64,000 nt of DNA from Magicicada septendecula (GCA_034769895.1 CM068367.1:1315983046-1316047045), one strand, 5' to 3'; counted from the stretch's first letter, positions 45,126 through 56,501 are shown. Numbers and translations are program-made. Notes: a model not told the origin generated them from the sequence alone.

Positions 45126-48100
45126 CTATGATGACCAATACAATTTCAAATTTGTAGCATTGTGTGTCCCTACTATCTCCCTTGTCTCTCTGTTCTGTAA
45201 TACATACGAATTCTTCATCTTAACTTCTATTACCTCATACGGTCCTTCATAGAGTAAGAAAAATTTCTTAATCTCCTTGTCCTGAGCGCTCGACAAATCA
45301 TGTCTCCTCACCAATACCAATTGTCCTACTTCATACTTCATCCACTTACCTTTTGCGTCGTGCCTACGTTTTCTTTGTTCTCCTTTACTTAATAAACTCT
45401 CATTTGCCAACCTGATTTTTATACTCACATCCGCTTTCTCACTCTCAGGTGGGTAATCAAACAACTGTTCCAAAATTCTCGGGGGGCGTGTTCCTTTGAT
45501 CAACTCGTGAGGTGTATAGCCGGTGGACTCGTGGGTGGTACTGTTCAGCCAAGTCTCTACTCTTCGGACGTACAACGGCCACTCGCTGTGTTTAGCATGA
45601 CAATAGGCTCTAAAGATCCTGCCTATCTCTCTCATTACACGCTCAGCCTGGTTGGACTGGGGATGGTACACAGCCGTATGTTTCGTGATGATTCCTTCCC
45701 ATCCTAGAGTCTGACGCCATTTCCCACTGATGAACTGTGGACCATGATCTGATAGAATCACTTTCGGCTTACCCACGTGAATCATGTAGTCCTTGGTCAC
45801 CTTCTCACTCAATACCTGACTGGTAGCTCTTTTAACGCTATACAATCTCACATATTTAGAAAAAGTATCAAGCATCACAAAAATATACATCACTCCGCCT
45901 CTACCCTTTGGCAATGGCCCAAACAAATCTACCGCAACTAAATCGAAAGGTCTATTCACTTTTATAAAATTCATCTCCCCTTCTACTCTATAATTTACTA
46001 CCTTTGATTTTTGACATAAATCGCAACCCCTTAACAATTTTCTAACCCTTCTTTCCATATTTTTAAAAATACATGACTCTTTCAAAACATTAACACACTT
46101 CTTCGCCCCAAAATGACCATATCTTAAATGACAATCCCAAATAAGCTTATCAACTAACCCCTCTGGCATAACTAGTTTCCAATCACGCTCACCCCCTACT
46201 ACTTTCTTAAATAATAACCCCTGATAAATCTGAAAATGCTGATTATATTCTGACTCTGCTAATTCGGTTTCTAAACTATCCATAATCTTACCTGACTTAC
46301 CATCTGCTCTTTGCATGGTTCTGATGTCCTTCAACTCTTCACCAAAAATTCTGTCTTCCCTGCTAATCTGAAAAATTTCAATTTCCTTTAAATCCCTACC
46401 TGTCTTATTGTCTAACATGTCTACCCGTGAAAGAGTGTCAGGTATCTTGTTGTCTGTTCCCTTGATGTACTCCCATTCGAAATTATATTCCTGTAAAACA
46501 AGTACCCACCTGGTTAAACGGCTGTGAGCAAGTTTGCATGTATTTAAGAAGGATAGTGCCTTGTGATCGGTGCGGATCACCGTCCTATTTCCCAAGATGT
46601 ACGTGCGAAATTTGCTGACGGCGAACACAATACTTAATAGTTCCTTTTCGGTAGTGGTATAGTTCTTCTCAGCCATTAACAAGGATCTACTCGCAAATGC
46701 GATGGTTAGGTGTTCTTTCTCTTCGTCCTCTTGGTAGAGTTCCGCACCTACAGCCACGTTACTAGCATCTGTCTGTAAGAAAAATATTTTATTAAAATCA
46801 GGGTGGTTCATCATTATCATTTTGCTAAATTTCTGTTTAATTTCGTTGAACGCCTCTCGTTCCACTAATCCCCATCTCCATTGTTTATTTTTCTGGAGTA
46901 CCGCACTCAATCTTGCTGTCACATGGGCGTAGTTCTTCTGAAATTTCCGATAAAAATTACACAATCCCAGAAAACTATGTAGCTGCTTGATGTTCTTCGG
47001 CTCAGGGAAGCGCATGATGGAGTCCACTTTATCCGGATTTGCGGAGATTCCTTCGGGTGTGATTATAAATCCTAAAAAATTTATTTGTGTTTGTAGAAAT
47101 TTTGACTTGTCCCAATTTACAGTAAGTCCTCCTTCCTTTAATTTGGCTAGCACATATCCTAAATGATCTAAATGGTCCTCAAAAGTTCTTGATGCAATTA
47201 AAATATCATCTACATATACCGTTAAAAAATCTAAATCTTTGGGTTTTAAAATTTGGTCTAAGCACTTTATGAAACTGGCTACACTGGTATTTAATCCAAA
47301 CGGCAATCTTTGAAATTGATAGTTCTTACCGTTAAATAGGAAAGCTGTATACTTCCTACTCACCTCAGCCAATGGTACCTGCCAATATCCTGCTGTTAGA
47401 TCCAATGACGTCATATATCTCACCCCGCTGAATTTCTGAAATATTTCATTGATTGACTCTGGTGATTCACGGTCTGGTATTATTATCTGGTTGATCCGCC
47501 TGGCATCTAAACATAACCTAACTCTGCCATCTTTTTTAATTACTACAACTAATGGGTTCGAATAGTGTGATACTGACCTTTCTATTATCCCTCCTTCCAG
47601 CATCCTGTCCAGCTCCTCTTGCACCGCTCGTCTCTTGGAATAAGGCACGGGATAACTTCGCTGCATGAAAGGTGTGTGTTCCCATATCTGCAATGTACAT
47701 ACATAATCCTTTGCCCTTCCTGGAATATCGGCAAACACTCCCTTAAACTCCTCGATCACTTGCCACAGCGCCGCACGCTGATCACTCCTTACCACCTCAC
47801 CTCCACTACAAAATTCATCCGCCCTTATCTCCCATACTGCATTATTAATGTTACTCATTTCATTCTCACAATCATCAATATATTCACTCTCTCGACATAA
47901 ATTTACTCTAGTATCTGTACCACTTTCACCTACTCTCTTTTGTAGTATTTTTACCCCCGTTGTTCTAACTTTATCTATTATTTGTTCAAAATTCACCTTT
48001 ACAGACCGATCACCCCCGTCTAATTCTACTATTTTCTCTTTAAAGTTTACAATAGCCTTATTTCTTTGCAGGAAATCATTACCCAATATAATGTCTAAAC

Positions 48101-48503
48101 TTAACCCTTTAACTACCAAAAATGTGTTCACAAATTCTATGTCATTTATCAAAAAACTTAAGTGTATCTGTTTTGTTATTCTCTTACTGCGTACGCCTGT
48201 AACTCCTACTACTGTAACCCCAGCTACTGGTAAAATTGGAATATTCTTTATACTTTCTTTTAACTCTCCTAAAATGTTTTCAGCAATAACAGAAATCTCA
48301 CTACCTGTATCTACAAGTGTTCTATAATATTTATTAGCTACATTTACCTGTATTTCTGTTAGTCCCGCTCTCACCTCGATTGCATTGTTTTCTTCCTCCA
48401 GCAGATCTGCAACTATGTCTGTTCTAATTACATTACTCGTAACATCTTCTAATGGTTGGACCTCACTTGCTTCCCCGTACAGTGGTCTGGTCCGTGCTAC
48501 CAC
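45126..48503 (-). CDS. Gypsy pol polyprotein (PR-RT-RNaseH-IN)
   Basis: An uninterrupted frame of 1125 codons. Motifs by residue: aspartic protease LVDTGSE at about 64-70; RT with PFGLNTS near 401 and YVDD at 430-433; RNase H with TDA at 578, a Glu at 621 and TDH at 645; integrase zinc finger with His792, His797, Cys827 and Cys830, and catalytic Asp859, Asp919 and Glu954 (34 residues between the last two). The listed start is a GTG and is unlikely to be used: the frame is open upstream to about 48530 and overlaps the end of gag in the -1 frame, so pol is probably made by -1 frameshifting. All catalytic residues are present. It copies and integrates the element. Confidence 0.95.
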   Translation of the reverse strand: MVARTRPLYGEASEVQPLEDVTSNVIRTDIVADLLEEENNAIEVRAGLTEIQVNVANKYYRTLVDTGSEISVIAENILGELKESIKNIPILPVAGVTVVGVTGVRSKRITKQIHLSFLINDIEFVNTFLVVKGLSLDIILGNDFLQRNKAIVNFKEKIVELDGGDRSVKVNFEQIIDKVRTTGVKILQKRVGESGTDTRVNLCRESEYIDDCENEMSNINNAVWEIRADEFCSGGEVVRSDQRAALWQVIEEFKGVFADIPGRAKDYVCTLQIWEHTPFMQRSYPVPYSKRRAVQEELDRMLEGGIIERSVSHYSNPLVVVIKKDGRVRLCLDARRINQIIIPDRESPESINEIFQKFSGVRYMTSLDLTAGYWQVPLAEVSRKYTAFLFNGKNYQFQRLPFGLNTSVASFIKCLDQILKPKDLDFLTVYVDDILIASRTFEDHLDHLGYVLAKLKEGGLTVNWDKSKFLQTQINFLGFIITPEGISANPDKVDSIMRFPEPKNIKQLHSFLGLCNFYRKFQKNYAHVTARLSAVLQKNKQWRWGLVEREAFNEIKQKFSKMIMMNHPDFNKIFFLQTDASNVAVGAELYQEDEEKEHLTIAFASRSLLMAEKNYTTTEKELLSIVFAVSKFRTYILGNRTVIRTDHKALSFLNTCKLAHSRLTRWVLVLQEYNFEWEYIKGTDNKIPDTLSRVDMLDNKTGRDLKEIEIFQISREDRIFGEELKDIRTMQRADGKSGKIMDSLETELAESEYNQHFQIYQGLLFKKVVGGERDWKLVMPEGLVDKLIWDCHLRYGHFGAKKCVNVLKESCIFKNMERRVRKLLRGCDLCQKSKVVNYRVEGEMNFIKVNRPFDLVAVDLFGPLPKGRGGVMYIFVMLDTFSKYVRLYSVKRATSQVLSEKVTKDYMIHVGKPKVILSDHGPQFISGKWRQTLGWEGIITKHTAVYHPQSNQAERVMREIGRIFRAYCHAKHSEWPLYVRRVETWLNSTTHESTGYTPHELIKGTRPPRILEQLFDYPPESEKADVSIKIRLANESLLSKGEQRKRRHDAKGKWMKYEVGQLVLVRRHDLSSAQDKEIKKFFLLYEGPYEVIEVKMKNSYVLQNRETREIVGTHNATNLKLYWSS

Positions 48504-48511
48504 TGTATGCT

Positions 48512-50191
48512 CTAGTTTTCCGGTTGTTGTCTATGGTTGCTTGTTGTGGGTATCTGGTGATCCCGCGGCGGTCCCTGGTGGTAGTTATTTGTTCCTCGGT
48601 ATGGCCTGCTTTCGTTTCTCCTCCTCTGCTCTTCTCTGGGTAAATTACATTTATAACACCGTTGTCTGCTGGCGAAATTCCCCCATTTGCACCTGGAACA
48701 ACTCCACTCACCTGGTTTGTTTACATTATCTCTATGCACATTATGATTATACCCACGATAATTATTACTCCTATTTTGATTATATTCAACATGATGGTGG
48801 TTATTATTCTGTTGTATTCGCCTACCCCCTTCTCGATCTCTAATGCTCTGCAATATATCTAGTATTCTCTCCAACTCGTTCATATCTTCAATTTCTTTTG
48901 TCATTAAAGTGGTTTGTACATCTTTCGGTAAGTGTTTACTTACATGTCTAACAAAAGATTTAAATGGTATCTGCGGCTCTAGATATTTCGCTTCGTTATA
49001 TAACTTGGTAACGTATATCGTTAAATTATTATTATTAGGGTGTCCTAAAAAATCGCCCGTTCCCATTATACGGCTTCTTAGTATTTCTTGTTCATCTTCG
49101 GTCCAATATTTCCCTTTAAATGTCTTTCAAATGTCTCATAACAGTCCCATTCTGATCGATGTGCTTCCGCCCACACTACTGAACTACCCCTAAAACATTT
49201 AATTATTTTGGTTACTTGTACCTCCCAATTACTGTTATTGAAACGGTTGTATTCCCGGGTTTGGTTTATAAATCTCATTGGATGTATTGTCCGGTTTTCA
49301 TAGCTAAATGTTTCTAACTCAATTTCATTGTGTAAATCTCTCGTTATGATAACCCTTTCCGTAACCCCGGTAAATTTCTTGTTAATTTCCCCCCGTAATT
49401 CATTTTTTACACTCATTAAATTGTTCTCAATTACAGTACATTTGTCATATATATTATTACTAGTTTGTAAACTGAACTCATCTATTTCTCTAAGCTTACT
49501 TTGTATTGTACTTATTTTACAGTTGGTATTATCTGCATGCTCTGAAATAGCTTTACTTACTGTTTCTATATTCTCTGCTATACTTATTACATTTGACTCA
49601 AAATTTTCTAACTGATCTTGTAAAACGGTTGTTTTAATGTCTATTTGTTTATTTATTTCAAATTTGGTTTTCATCTCTATCTGCTTATCTACTGTAGCTA
49701 AACATTTATTTTCTATCTCTTTACTCTGTGTCTCTATTTGGTTTTGAACTGTGCTAATTACTGTTTCATTAATCGTATTAATTTTGTCATCTAAATCATT
49801 TATTTTAGCATCGAATTTCTCATTAACTATTTCTACTACTTGTTCTTGCATATTTGTACAACGTACGTCTATTTCATTGATTCGTCTGTCAAAACTAACA
49901 TTCTGCTTTCTGATTTCATTTTTAACTTCTTCAAATTTTACGTTAAAATTATTTTGAACTTCTCTAATTTCATTTTTCTGTTCGCTAAATTTTTCATCTA
50001 GGTTACTAAATTTCTCATCGAACTTATTATTTTGTATATTAAAAAGCGTCTGCATCATTTTTACTATTTGATTTTCGTCAGCCCTGTTAGTCGGGACTGG
50101 CGTTGAGTCCACTCATAATTTGTGATTCAGTTGCGCTTGTCTGGCTTTCATTGGTATTGTCAGCTAGACTGACGTTCCCATTATCTGCCAT
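48512..50191 (-). CDS. Gypsy gag with coiled coil and RanBP2-type zinc finger
   Basis: Begins at the ATG at 50191 (MADNGNVSLADN) and ends at a TAG at 48514-48512. Two single-base shifts interrupt it, near 50095-50110 and near 49110, the latter at a run of A. The N-terminal half is strongly heptad-like with repeated KFDEKF, EVKNEI and DKIN segments, predicting a long coiled coil. A capsid-like part (KHLPKDVQTTLM) follows, then an N/R/H-rich basic region. Near 48715 lies W-x-C-x2-C-x3-N-x6-C-x2-C, the RanBP2/NZF zinc-finger pattern, where most gypsy gags carry a CCHC knuckle. Whether the shifts are mutations or sequence errors cannot be told from one copy. Confidence 0.85.
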
Positions 50192-50396
50192 TGTAACTTT
50201 TGTTTAAATATTTCTATTTCTTTCAAAAATGTTTTCGTATAATAAATATTACATATTCATATTATATCTAAAATTATTGTAAAATTTTTCTACCACGTGT
50301 AGTTACAACATAACCTTATTTTACGTATTTTGTATTCTTTCGCTACCCACTCTGTTTCTGAGTTCTGGCTTATTTATATAATTATTTTATATAATG

Positions 50397-50414
50397 TCAT
50401 TGTTCGGGCCGCCA
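50397..50414 (-). promoter_or_regulatory. Candidate primer-binding site
   Basis: On the minus strand TGGCGGCCCGAACAATG starts two bases inside the 5' LTR edge. It resembles the lysine-tRNA type site TGGCGCCCGAACA with one extra G. Confidence 0.6.
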
Positions 50415-50416
50415 TT

Positions 50417-51611
50417 TGTATAAAAACAAACTTGTTTATACATTTAATTCACTTTTACTTACCTTTGTTCCTAAGGGTCCCCCCAGAGTTCTCCTATAAG
50501 CGAGATCAGAAACAGTGTGAGGTTACGAAATAAGTCTGAATACCCATTTTGAATGAAGAGAATTTAACTTTTCCTTTTATTTTTAAAATCAATTGACAGA
50601 GTTGAATTTTTTACTTTTCCTCCAAATATAGGTTTTACATACTTTAAAAATATTATGGTTTTACAGGTTGTGTAATCATTACGTCTTACGTACTATTCTT
50701 ACTTTCTACTACTTACATACTTTAAACAAGAGAGCCCAGCCTGCCATTCTCACTTAAATTAATTTTAATTTATTTGATACCCCATACCTTTATAAAACCC
50801 CATACCTTTATAAAACCCTAACCCTTACACTTTCAGTAGACGAAATAACCCCCGGCCACGTGGTCTTCGTGCACATCCATTTCTTTTCTAATTTCGTGTG
50901 AAATGTCCAAAAGGTGTCTAATGTTGTTTTACATTTTTCCCGACCGCGGTCACATAAACTTTTTCAGCTATTTCACTGTTATATCAGTTAAAAAAAAATT
51001 TGTTTCTGAGCCCGGTTGTCGGGCGGCCTGCGCAGGCGAGAGTCGACAAAAGACTGCCAGCGTCTCTCAGTTCCCCACTCCGGGAGCATTTTAGTCAAGA
51101 CGACGGACATCAATGCCTTACAGTTAGTCGTCACAGTTTCGTCCTATGCGATGTATGTAAGTTTTTGGTTAACATGGTACATGATCTCATCTAGGCATTG
51201 GCGGACGTCCTTAAAGTGGGTGGGACTTAAACAGCATTTCCGCAAGGTCTTGGAGAAGGCGATGAATATTATCCTCTCTAGCCATCTTGGTTTTTTACCA
51301 TCGCTTGGGTAGGCGCCCCTGCTTGGTGCGCGCATGGGCGCGTAATGCCACACTCTCGCATAGTTCTTAGAAATTTGTGGAGGTGCAAATTCTTCAGCCG
51401 CATTACACAACAACAACTGCGTCTATGCCTTTGTTTCAAACTGTTTCTTTCACAATGGAAATAACGTTGCCAAGCGTTCTGTTATAATGGAATGAATCTG
51501 GTTGCACAATAATTTTCACAACTTTTAGACAAACCCGCCCAAAAATGAAATAAATAAAAAATATAATTGCCCCTACAGTAAAAAAAAAATACCCAAAAAT
51601 GACCCGCTACA
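50417..51611 (-). repeat. 5' LTR of the gypsy element
   Basis: 1195 bp, about 17 bp longer than its partner, mainly because the 18-bp segment around CATACCTTTATAAAACCC is tandemly doubled near 50785-50820. Otherwise only scattered single-base differences were seen. Confidence 0.95.
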
Positions 51612-51615
51612 AGTG

Positions 51616-53340
51616 TGAAGTTTTCGCTTGATCAGCCATTCTGATAATTATACATTTATTGCTCATCTCTAATCCTTCTTCATATTAATAACAACATTGA
51701 TAATAACATTCCTTTACAATCATTCCTTACACTAACATTAACATTTACATTCCTTGCCATTTATAATACATTTCCTATCTTTCTTTGAACATACTTTTAT
51801 TTAGCATAACATTCTTTATTATTTAATTCCTTATTTCTTTCCACTAATATTTCTTTTTTTATTTGCAATCATAACCTTAATAAATAACATTTCTTAATTA
51901 TACTCTCTTATCTTTTTACACATATTATTTCTTATTAATTTAACTCTTTTTCTTATTATTAATAATTAATAGTAATATTATATTTAATTTAAAAATAATT
52001 ATTCATTCCATTCGGGTATTGAGTTCTGAGTTCGGTGTGTCATTTGATCTTACACCCCTCATTATAACCATTGCATTGTCCGTCGTCTCTTAGACGTATA
52101 TTAGCCGACGTGTACAGTTATTTCCGTCTCGCACCCTCATTGTGTTAACATCCCATTGTATTGCTGCGATGTTTGTTTTGATCGTGGAAGTCACCTGTTT
52201 ATAGGGCAACGTTTTCATCTTACTTGTTGACTACACAGAATTTCCCCTCTTTCTCTCGTTCTCTCCGTGTTGCTGCTCTTGCCGAACGCATTCCTTAGTA
52301 GTTCGTATGCGTTTTACATACATAGTGGAACATTCTTTTGTGCGTCGTTTATGATAATATTCATCATAGTTATTATAATTACAGTTATAATTATCGTTTG
52401 CTTTATAATTATCGTGCGTATATCTAACATCATACTTCTCACAAGTTTGCGTAGTGTTTCGTATAGTACGACGTTTTTCGTTACAGTGATAATTATTGTG
52501 CTTCACACGTGTTTTTATCTTATGTGATCTACTAGTGTGTATGTGTGTGTGTCTCACAATTGGGATATCGCTACTAATAAGCTACGTTTTATTAACCTTT
52601 ATTTTCTTCTCTTCCTTACTGTTAATTACTTCTTTATGATTATCGTTATTAATTACGAACGTATTTTCAGCTATTATGAATTCTTCCCATACCATCCTTT
52701 CACATATTGGCTCCGTTTGTTTATCAATTATTTCACAGACATTTTCTGTGATCGTGTCAATACGTAATTTGGTATCAACAATTTTTTCTGTTAATTCTTC
52801 TACTCTCCGTATTTTTATGGTCCTGTTTAAAATTTTCAGTCTATTGTTCTAATTTATTTTCTAAACTTTCTATTTGGTTCTTATTAAATTCTTTTAATTC
52901 GTCTATTCTAACATTTAAAATTTCTGCTTCCTTATTTATATTTTCTGTTTGTTTTGTGCTTATCTCATCTACTCAAGCACGCATCATCGTTTGAAACGCC
53001 TCCATGTTCAGACTCTCTGGCGCGGCCATGGTGAATTATTATTAAAATATTTAATTATAATGTTTTAGAATATTATTCTTATGGAACTGACTTATTAATT
53101 TTATTTATTTATTGTTTAGCTATTATTATTTATTTATTCTTATCTACTTATATTACAAAAACACCTGTTTGTTGGGGTGAGCGCCAGTTGCGTTATTACA
53201 ATACAATATACACAACAAAATTAAACACATAAAAATATTCATTAATACACATCAATTATTATACATAAATCCTATGCACACATTTAACAATAGAGCATAC
53301 ATTTATTTATTAAATGTAGGCGTGTCGTGCCACACGTTGA
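51616..53340 (-). mobile_element. Interior of the outer non-autonomous LTR unit, right part
   Basis: Continuation of 36147-40440 on the other side of the gypsy insertion. It is T-rich on the plus strand. An Asn/His/Tyr/Arg-rich minus-strand frame (52231-52557) recalls the basic region of a gag but has no zinc-finger pattern. A gag-like start lies at 52830-53029. There is no pol. Confidence 0.5.
52830..53029 (-). pseudogene. Gag-like N-terminus of the outer LTR unit
   Basis: The ATG at 53029 gives MAAPESLNMEAFQTMMRA and then an in-frame stop. Beyond it the same frame continues as a Lys/Glu/Asn-rich heptad-like stretch (NKEAEILNVRIDELKEF). The combination resembles the coiled-coil N-terminus of the gypsy gag at 50191 in character and position. 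It lies about 340 bp inside the right LTR, as expected for a minus-oriented element. Confidence 0.6.
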
Positions 53341-53370
53341 TGGGCGACAATTTTATATACAACGATATAA

Positions 53371-55114
53371 ACGTTGTTGCAAATTTAATATAATTTAAAT
53401 TTGTGGAGCCCCACGATATTGGAGCGCCAATTTTATATACAACAGTACACATTGCTAAATGTATCGAGCCGCACGTTGGAAGCGACAATATTATACAACG
53501 ATAAATAACAATTCTAACAACGTGTACAATTAGGGGTTCAGGTGTAATTATAATAATGGTAGCCTTTTTAGGAAATTCAAAATGTTCCCATTTATTAATT
53601 TAAACAAACATATCAAGAAATAATAATATACAAATAATGATTAACTCGTTATATGATATTCATTATATATGGTTGCAAACTTTCTTTGTTTGATGTAATC
53701 TCGTCACAAACATAAATCTTATATAATATTATTCATTTTTATAATAATATTAATTTTAATTAAACATTTCTTCATAATGTTATACTGTCTGGAATACTCA
53801 GTCTGAATGTGTGCTTTCAATATACAAAATATTTAACTACGTTAACTATTTGTTCATTCTATGAACAAATCTAATTGATTCTTTCAAATGTACATTAAAA
53901 TATTTTCAATAAATTATCAATTTAAGAATTATGTTTTCGTAGTTACTCCACAATTTTAAATTTAAATATTTTTTTATAAATTATTACTGCAAAAATTATG
54001 CTTTCATAATTTCTCTACAATGCTTTCATAATTACTCTACAATTTAAATTTACGTATTTTCAATAAATTATTACTGCAAAACTTATGCTATAATTTTTAT
54101 ACAAGACTTTTACATCTATAAGTTATAAATTACACTTTTTGAAATTATTGTCTTTCTTTTGACAATGTCTATCAATCTTTGATTAAGTCTTTTGTTATGA
54201 GGAATACATGGCTTTCTCTCACCTTAATTGTAGCGGTTCCTCAGCATACCCTGCCCTGGTCCTGAGTCCCTGATGTTGTGATTCCTGCGTAGTCTTGAAG
54301 TCCTGGATCCTCTCCTCGTCCTTCGGGTCCTCTCGGAAGTCCGATGACTCGTCCTTTACGTCTGGAAATTATGCCATGTAGTGATGTCGTCCTCGGTCTG
54401 GAGTAGTGCTCCTAGATGTAGATCACTTGTAGATCTCTGACGATTTGTTTGTTACGTTACTTTTTAATTACTGTCTTCCATTATTATGTTAAATCGAAAT
54501 ATTTATCGTATTACTTTACAAGTTACGATAAACAAAAAAGTCTTATTGGTGTTAGACATATTGTCTAATTCTGTCCAAAGTAATTAAACTTTCGCGTCTC
54601 TGACGGACATAGCGTTCCGCCACGAATGAATAATGTTAGAAGAGAGAGATTAGCTCTCCTGGGCTTCTATTTATATTCACCAAGAAAACTGCAGCTGTCG
54701 ATTCATGATGCTCGCACCACTAGTGTAATTATAATGCTTTAAAAATCGCACTGGATTTGCACTGACTGTCCGAATTACGTAAAATTCGCACTGCACTTGT
54801 GTCTGATTTTTACACATTTTTAGAAGTTTTTACCTTCTCGCTAACATTTATGGCTTGCTTAATATTAAATATATTCTTAATTTAGCATTGACTTGGGGTG
54901 AAGTTGCAAACTTTCAGGATCAAACAGGCTTCACGCACACACACTATTTACTTGTATACACACATGCAGCGGTAATCGGGTGATGTTCACCTGTTGGTTC
55001 CTGCTTGAAAGCCAGCTTCCAATCTCACACCTGCTCATCTATTATATATTATTGAAATTAACTTAAATATTTATTTTATATTATATATGCGCATTACAGC
55101 CTATTCTTGTATTG
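53371..55114 (-). repeat. Long direct repeat (outer LTR), right copy
   Basis: Partner of 34203-36146; on the minus strand the 5' LTR. It has one 39-bp unit near 54297 where the left copy has two, and a clear deletion around 54700 relative to the left copy. Just outside its inner end, GTGCCACACGTTGATGGGCG (53317-53336) is a candidate primer-binding site on the complement. Confidence 0.75.
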
Positions 55115-55469
55115 TCGTAATATGTTTCCACCAAGAGAGTCAAAGTGTTGATAATATATTAATTCAGGTACACACAGTCAGTATAATACTATAGCATTTT
55201 AATTAGGTACCCAGGGAAACCTAATGATTAAGTGTGGTATTTATGGTATAAATTGTTATGTATTTTTTTCATAGTTAAGTTAAACTGTTAAGTATAGTTA
55301 AATACTGTTATGATTAACAGTATTTAACTATTTGCCACAGACCAAGTTATAATCCAGGACAGTAAAGATAACCTGCAATTGGCTTCCCACAAGTTGCATC
55401 TGTGGCAGTGCAAACAACCACAATCATGTCATGTACAGGAAAAACTCGAGTATAGACAATATTTGATAA

Positions 55470-55690
55470 TGATAATGAAACGACAGGACTGGTAGTACAG
55501 TTTAAATATCGAGGGTATGATATAAGTTATAAAGAGTACAGAGATACCGTCAATCAATTAACCAGTATAAGAGTAATACGTTGCTACAAGGTGAACTTTA
55601 AAAGAATAAACCACAAGATGTACCCTAATTTCACAAAGTGATAACAGTTCCCTTTTTATTGTATGGATCTGAATAATGAATACCAAGGAA

Positions 55691-55738
<48 letters not shown>

Positions 55739-55950
55739 CAATAAATGGAGTCATCAGGAATGAAATTTCTTAGAGTAGTAGAAGTTTGTAGCAGATCAAA
55801 ACACATATGAAATAATAATATAAGACAACATTTGGGAGTACAGCTAGCAATAGAAAAATAGCAATAAAGTACAAGGAAAGATGGAGGGACCGTATAATGT
55901 GAATGTCCCCAGGAAGAATATTGTAAAGAAAATGAAGGCTAAAATTCTGG
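55470..55950 (+). pseudogene. LINE ORF2 3' fragment split by a poly(T) run
   Basis: FKYRGYDISYKEYRD near 55500 matches the FKYLG-x-ISYE motif, VITVPFLLYGSE near 55640 the conserved PxLLYGSE motif, and LGVQLAIEK with IKYKERWRDRI near 55830-55890 the C-terminal block. Order and spacing fit the same LINE group as 27590-28280. A run of 44 T (55695-55738) interrupts it after YGSE. Confidence 0.7.
55695..55738. repeat. Poly(T), 44 bases
   Basis: Uninterrupted T run inside the LINE fragment. It may be slippage growth of a short T run or the poly(A) tail of a minus-strand insertion whose body is not recognised. Confidence 0.95.
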
Positions 55951-56501
55951 TGACAATTCCATATACAAAATGCTAATCCTTACCCTGAGAGTAGAATATA
56001 ATGCAAATTTAACTTCTGCACATAGCTGGAAAAAATATATTCTTTTCAAGTGTTCTAATGTTTTATTAGCAAGATGTTTTATTTTGGAACGCGTTTCATT
56101 ATCCTTAGAAGTAGGTCATCTTCGAACATTGGTATTAAATGTATCGTATAATTCCCAGACGGTGGTTTATTATGAATGAATAATCATAAATATATAATGC
56201 TAGTACAAATGTATAATGGATAATTAGTGTTTTTTGTATAGAATATTATTGTTTTAAATTTGGAAAGACAAGTTGTAATTTTACAGTGGCAATGACTACT
56301 TTCTTTTTTTTTGGAAAGTATCCAACTCTCTACCAAAATATTGTAATTGTACAAATAATAAGAAGGCCCCGACTACTTCACTTACCTTCAGAAGATTCCT
56401 AATAAACCAAAAGGCCTTGTGACGTCACCAACATTTGGTACCATTACAATATATGGATAGGCCTAACTGATTGTATTTAACATTCATGTTTTTTTTTTCA
56501 G

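Larger units (their letters stand above)
40441..51615 (-). mobile_element. Full-length Ty3/gypsy retrotransposon
   Basis: Two LTRs (40445-41622 and 50417-51611) start TGTATAAAAAC and end CCCGCTACA on the plus strand. They are flanked by the 4-bp direct repeat AGTG at 40441-40444 and 51612-51615, a clean target duplication. Gene order on the minus strand is LTR, primer-binding site, gag (50191-48512), pol with protease, RT, RNase H and integrase (48503-45126), then about 3.5 kb of untranslated sequence, polypurine tract, LTR. No env-like frame was found. The LTRs are nearly identical, so the insertion is recent on the scale of the window. Confidence 0.96.

Noticed and set aside
48501-48503. 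GTG as the pol start codon
   Set aside because: GTG starts are not expected in an animal retroelement; the frame is open upstream and overlaps gag, which favours frameshifting.
47619-48843. Plus-strand frames across gag-pol
   Set aside because: Antisense shadows of the minus-strand gag and pol.
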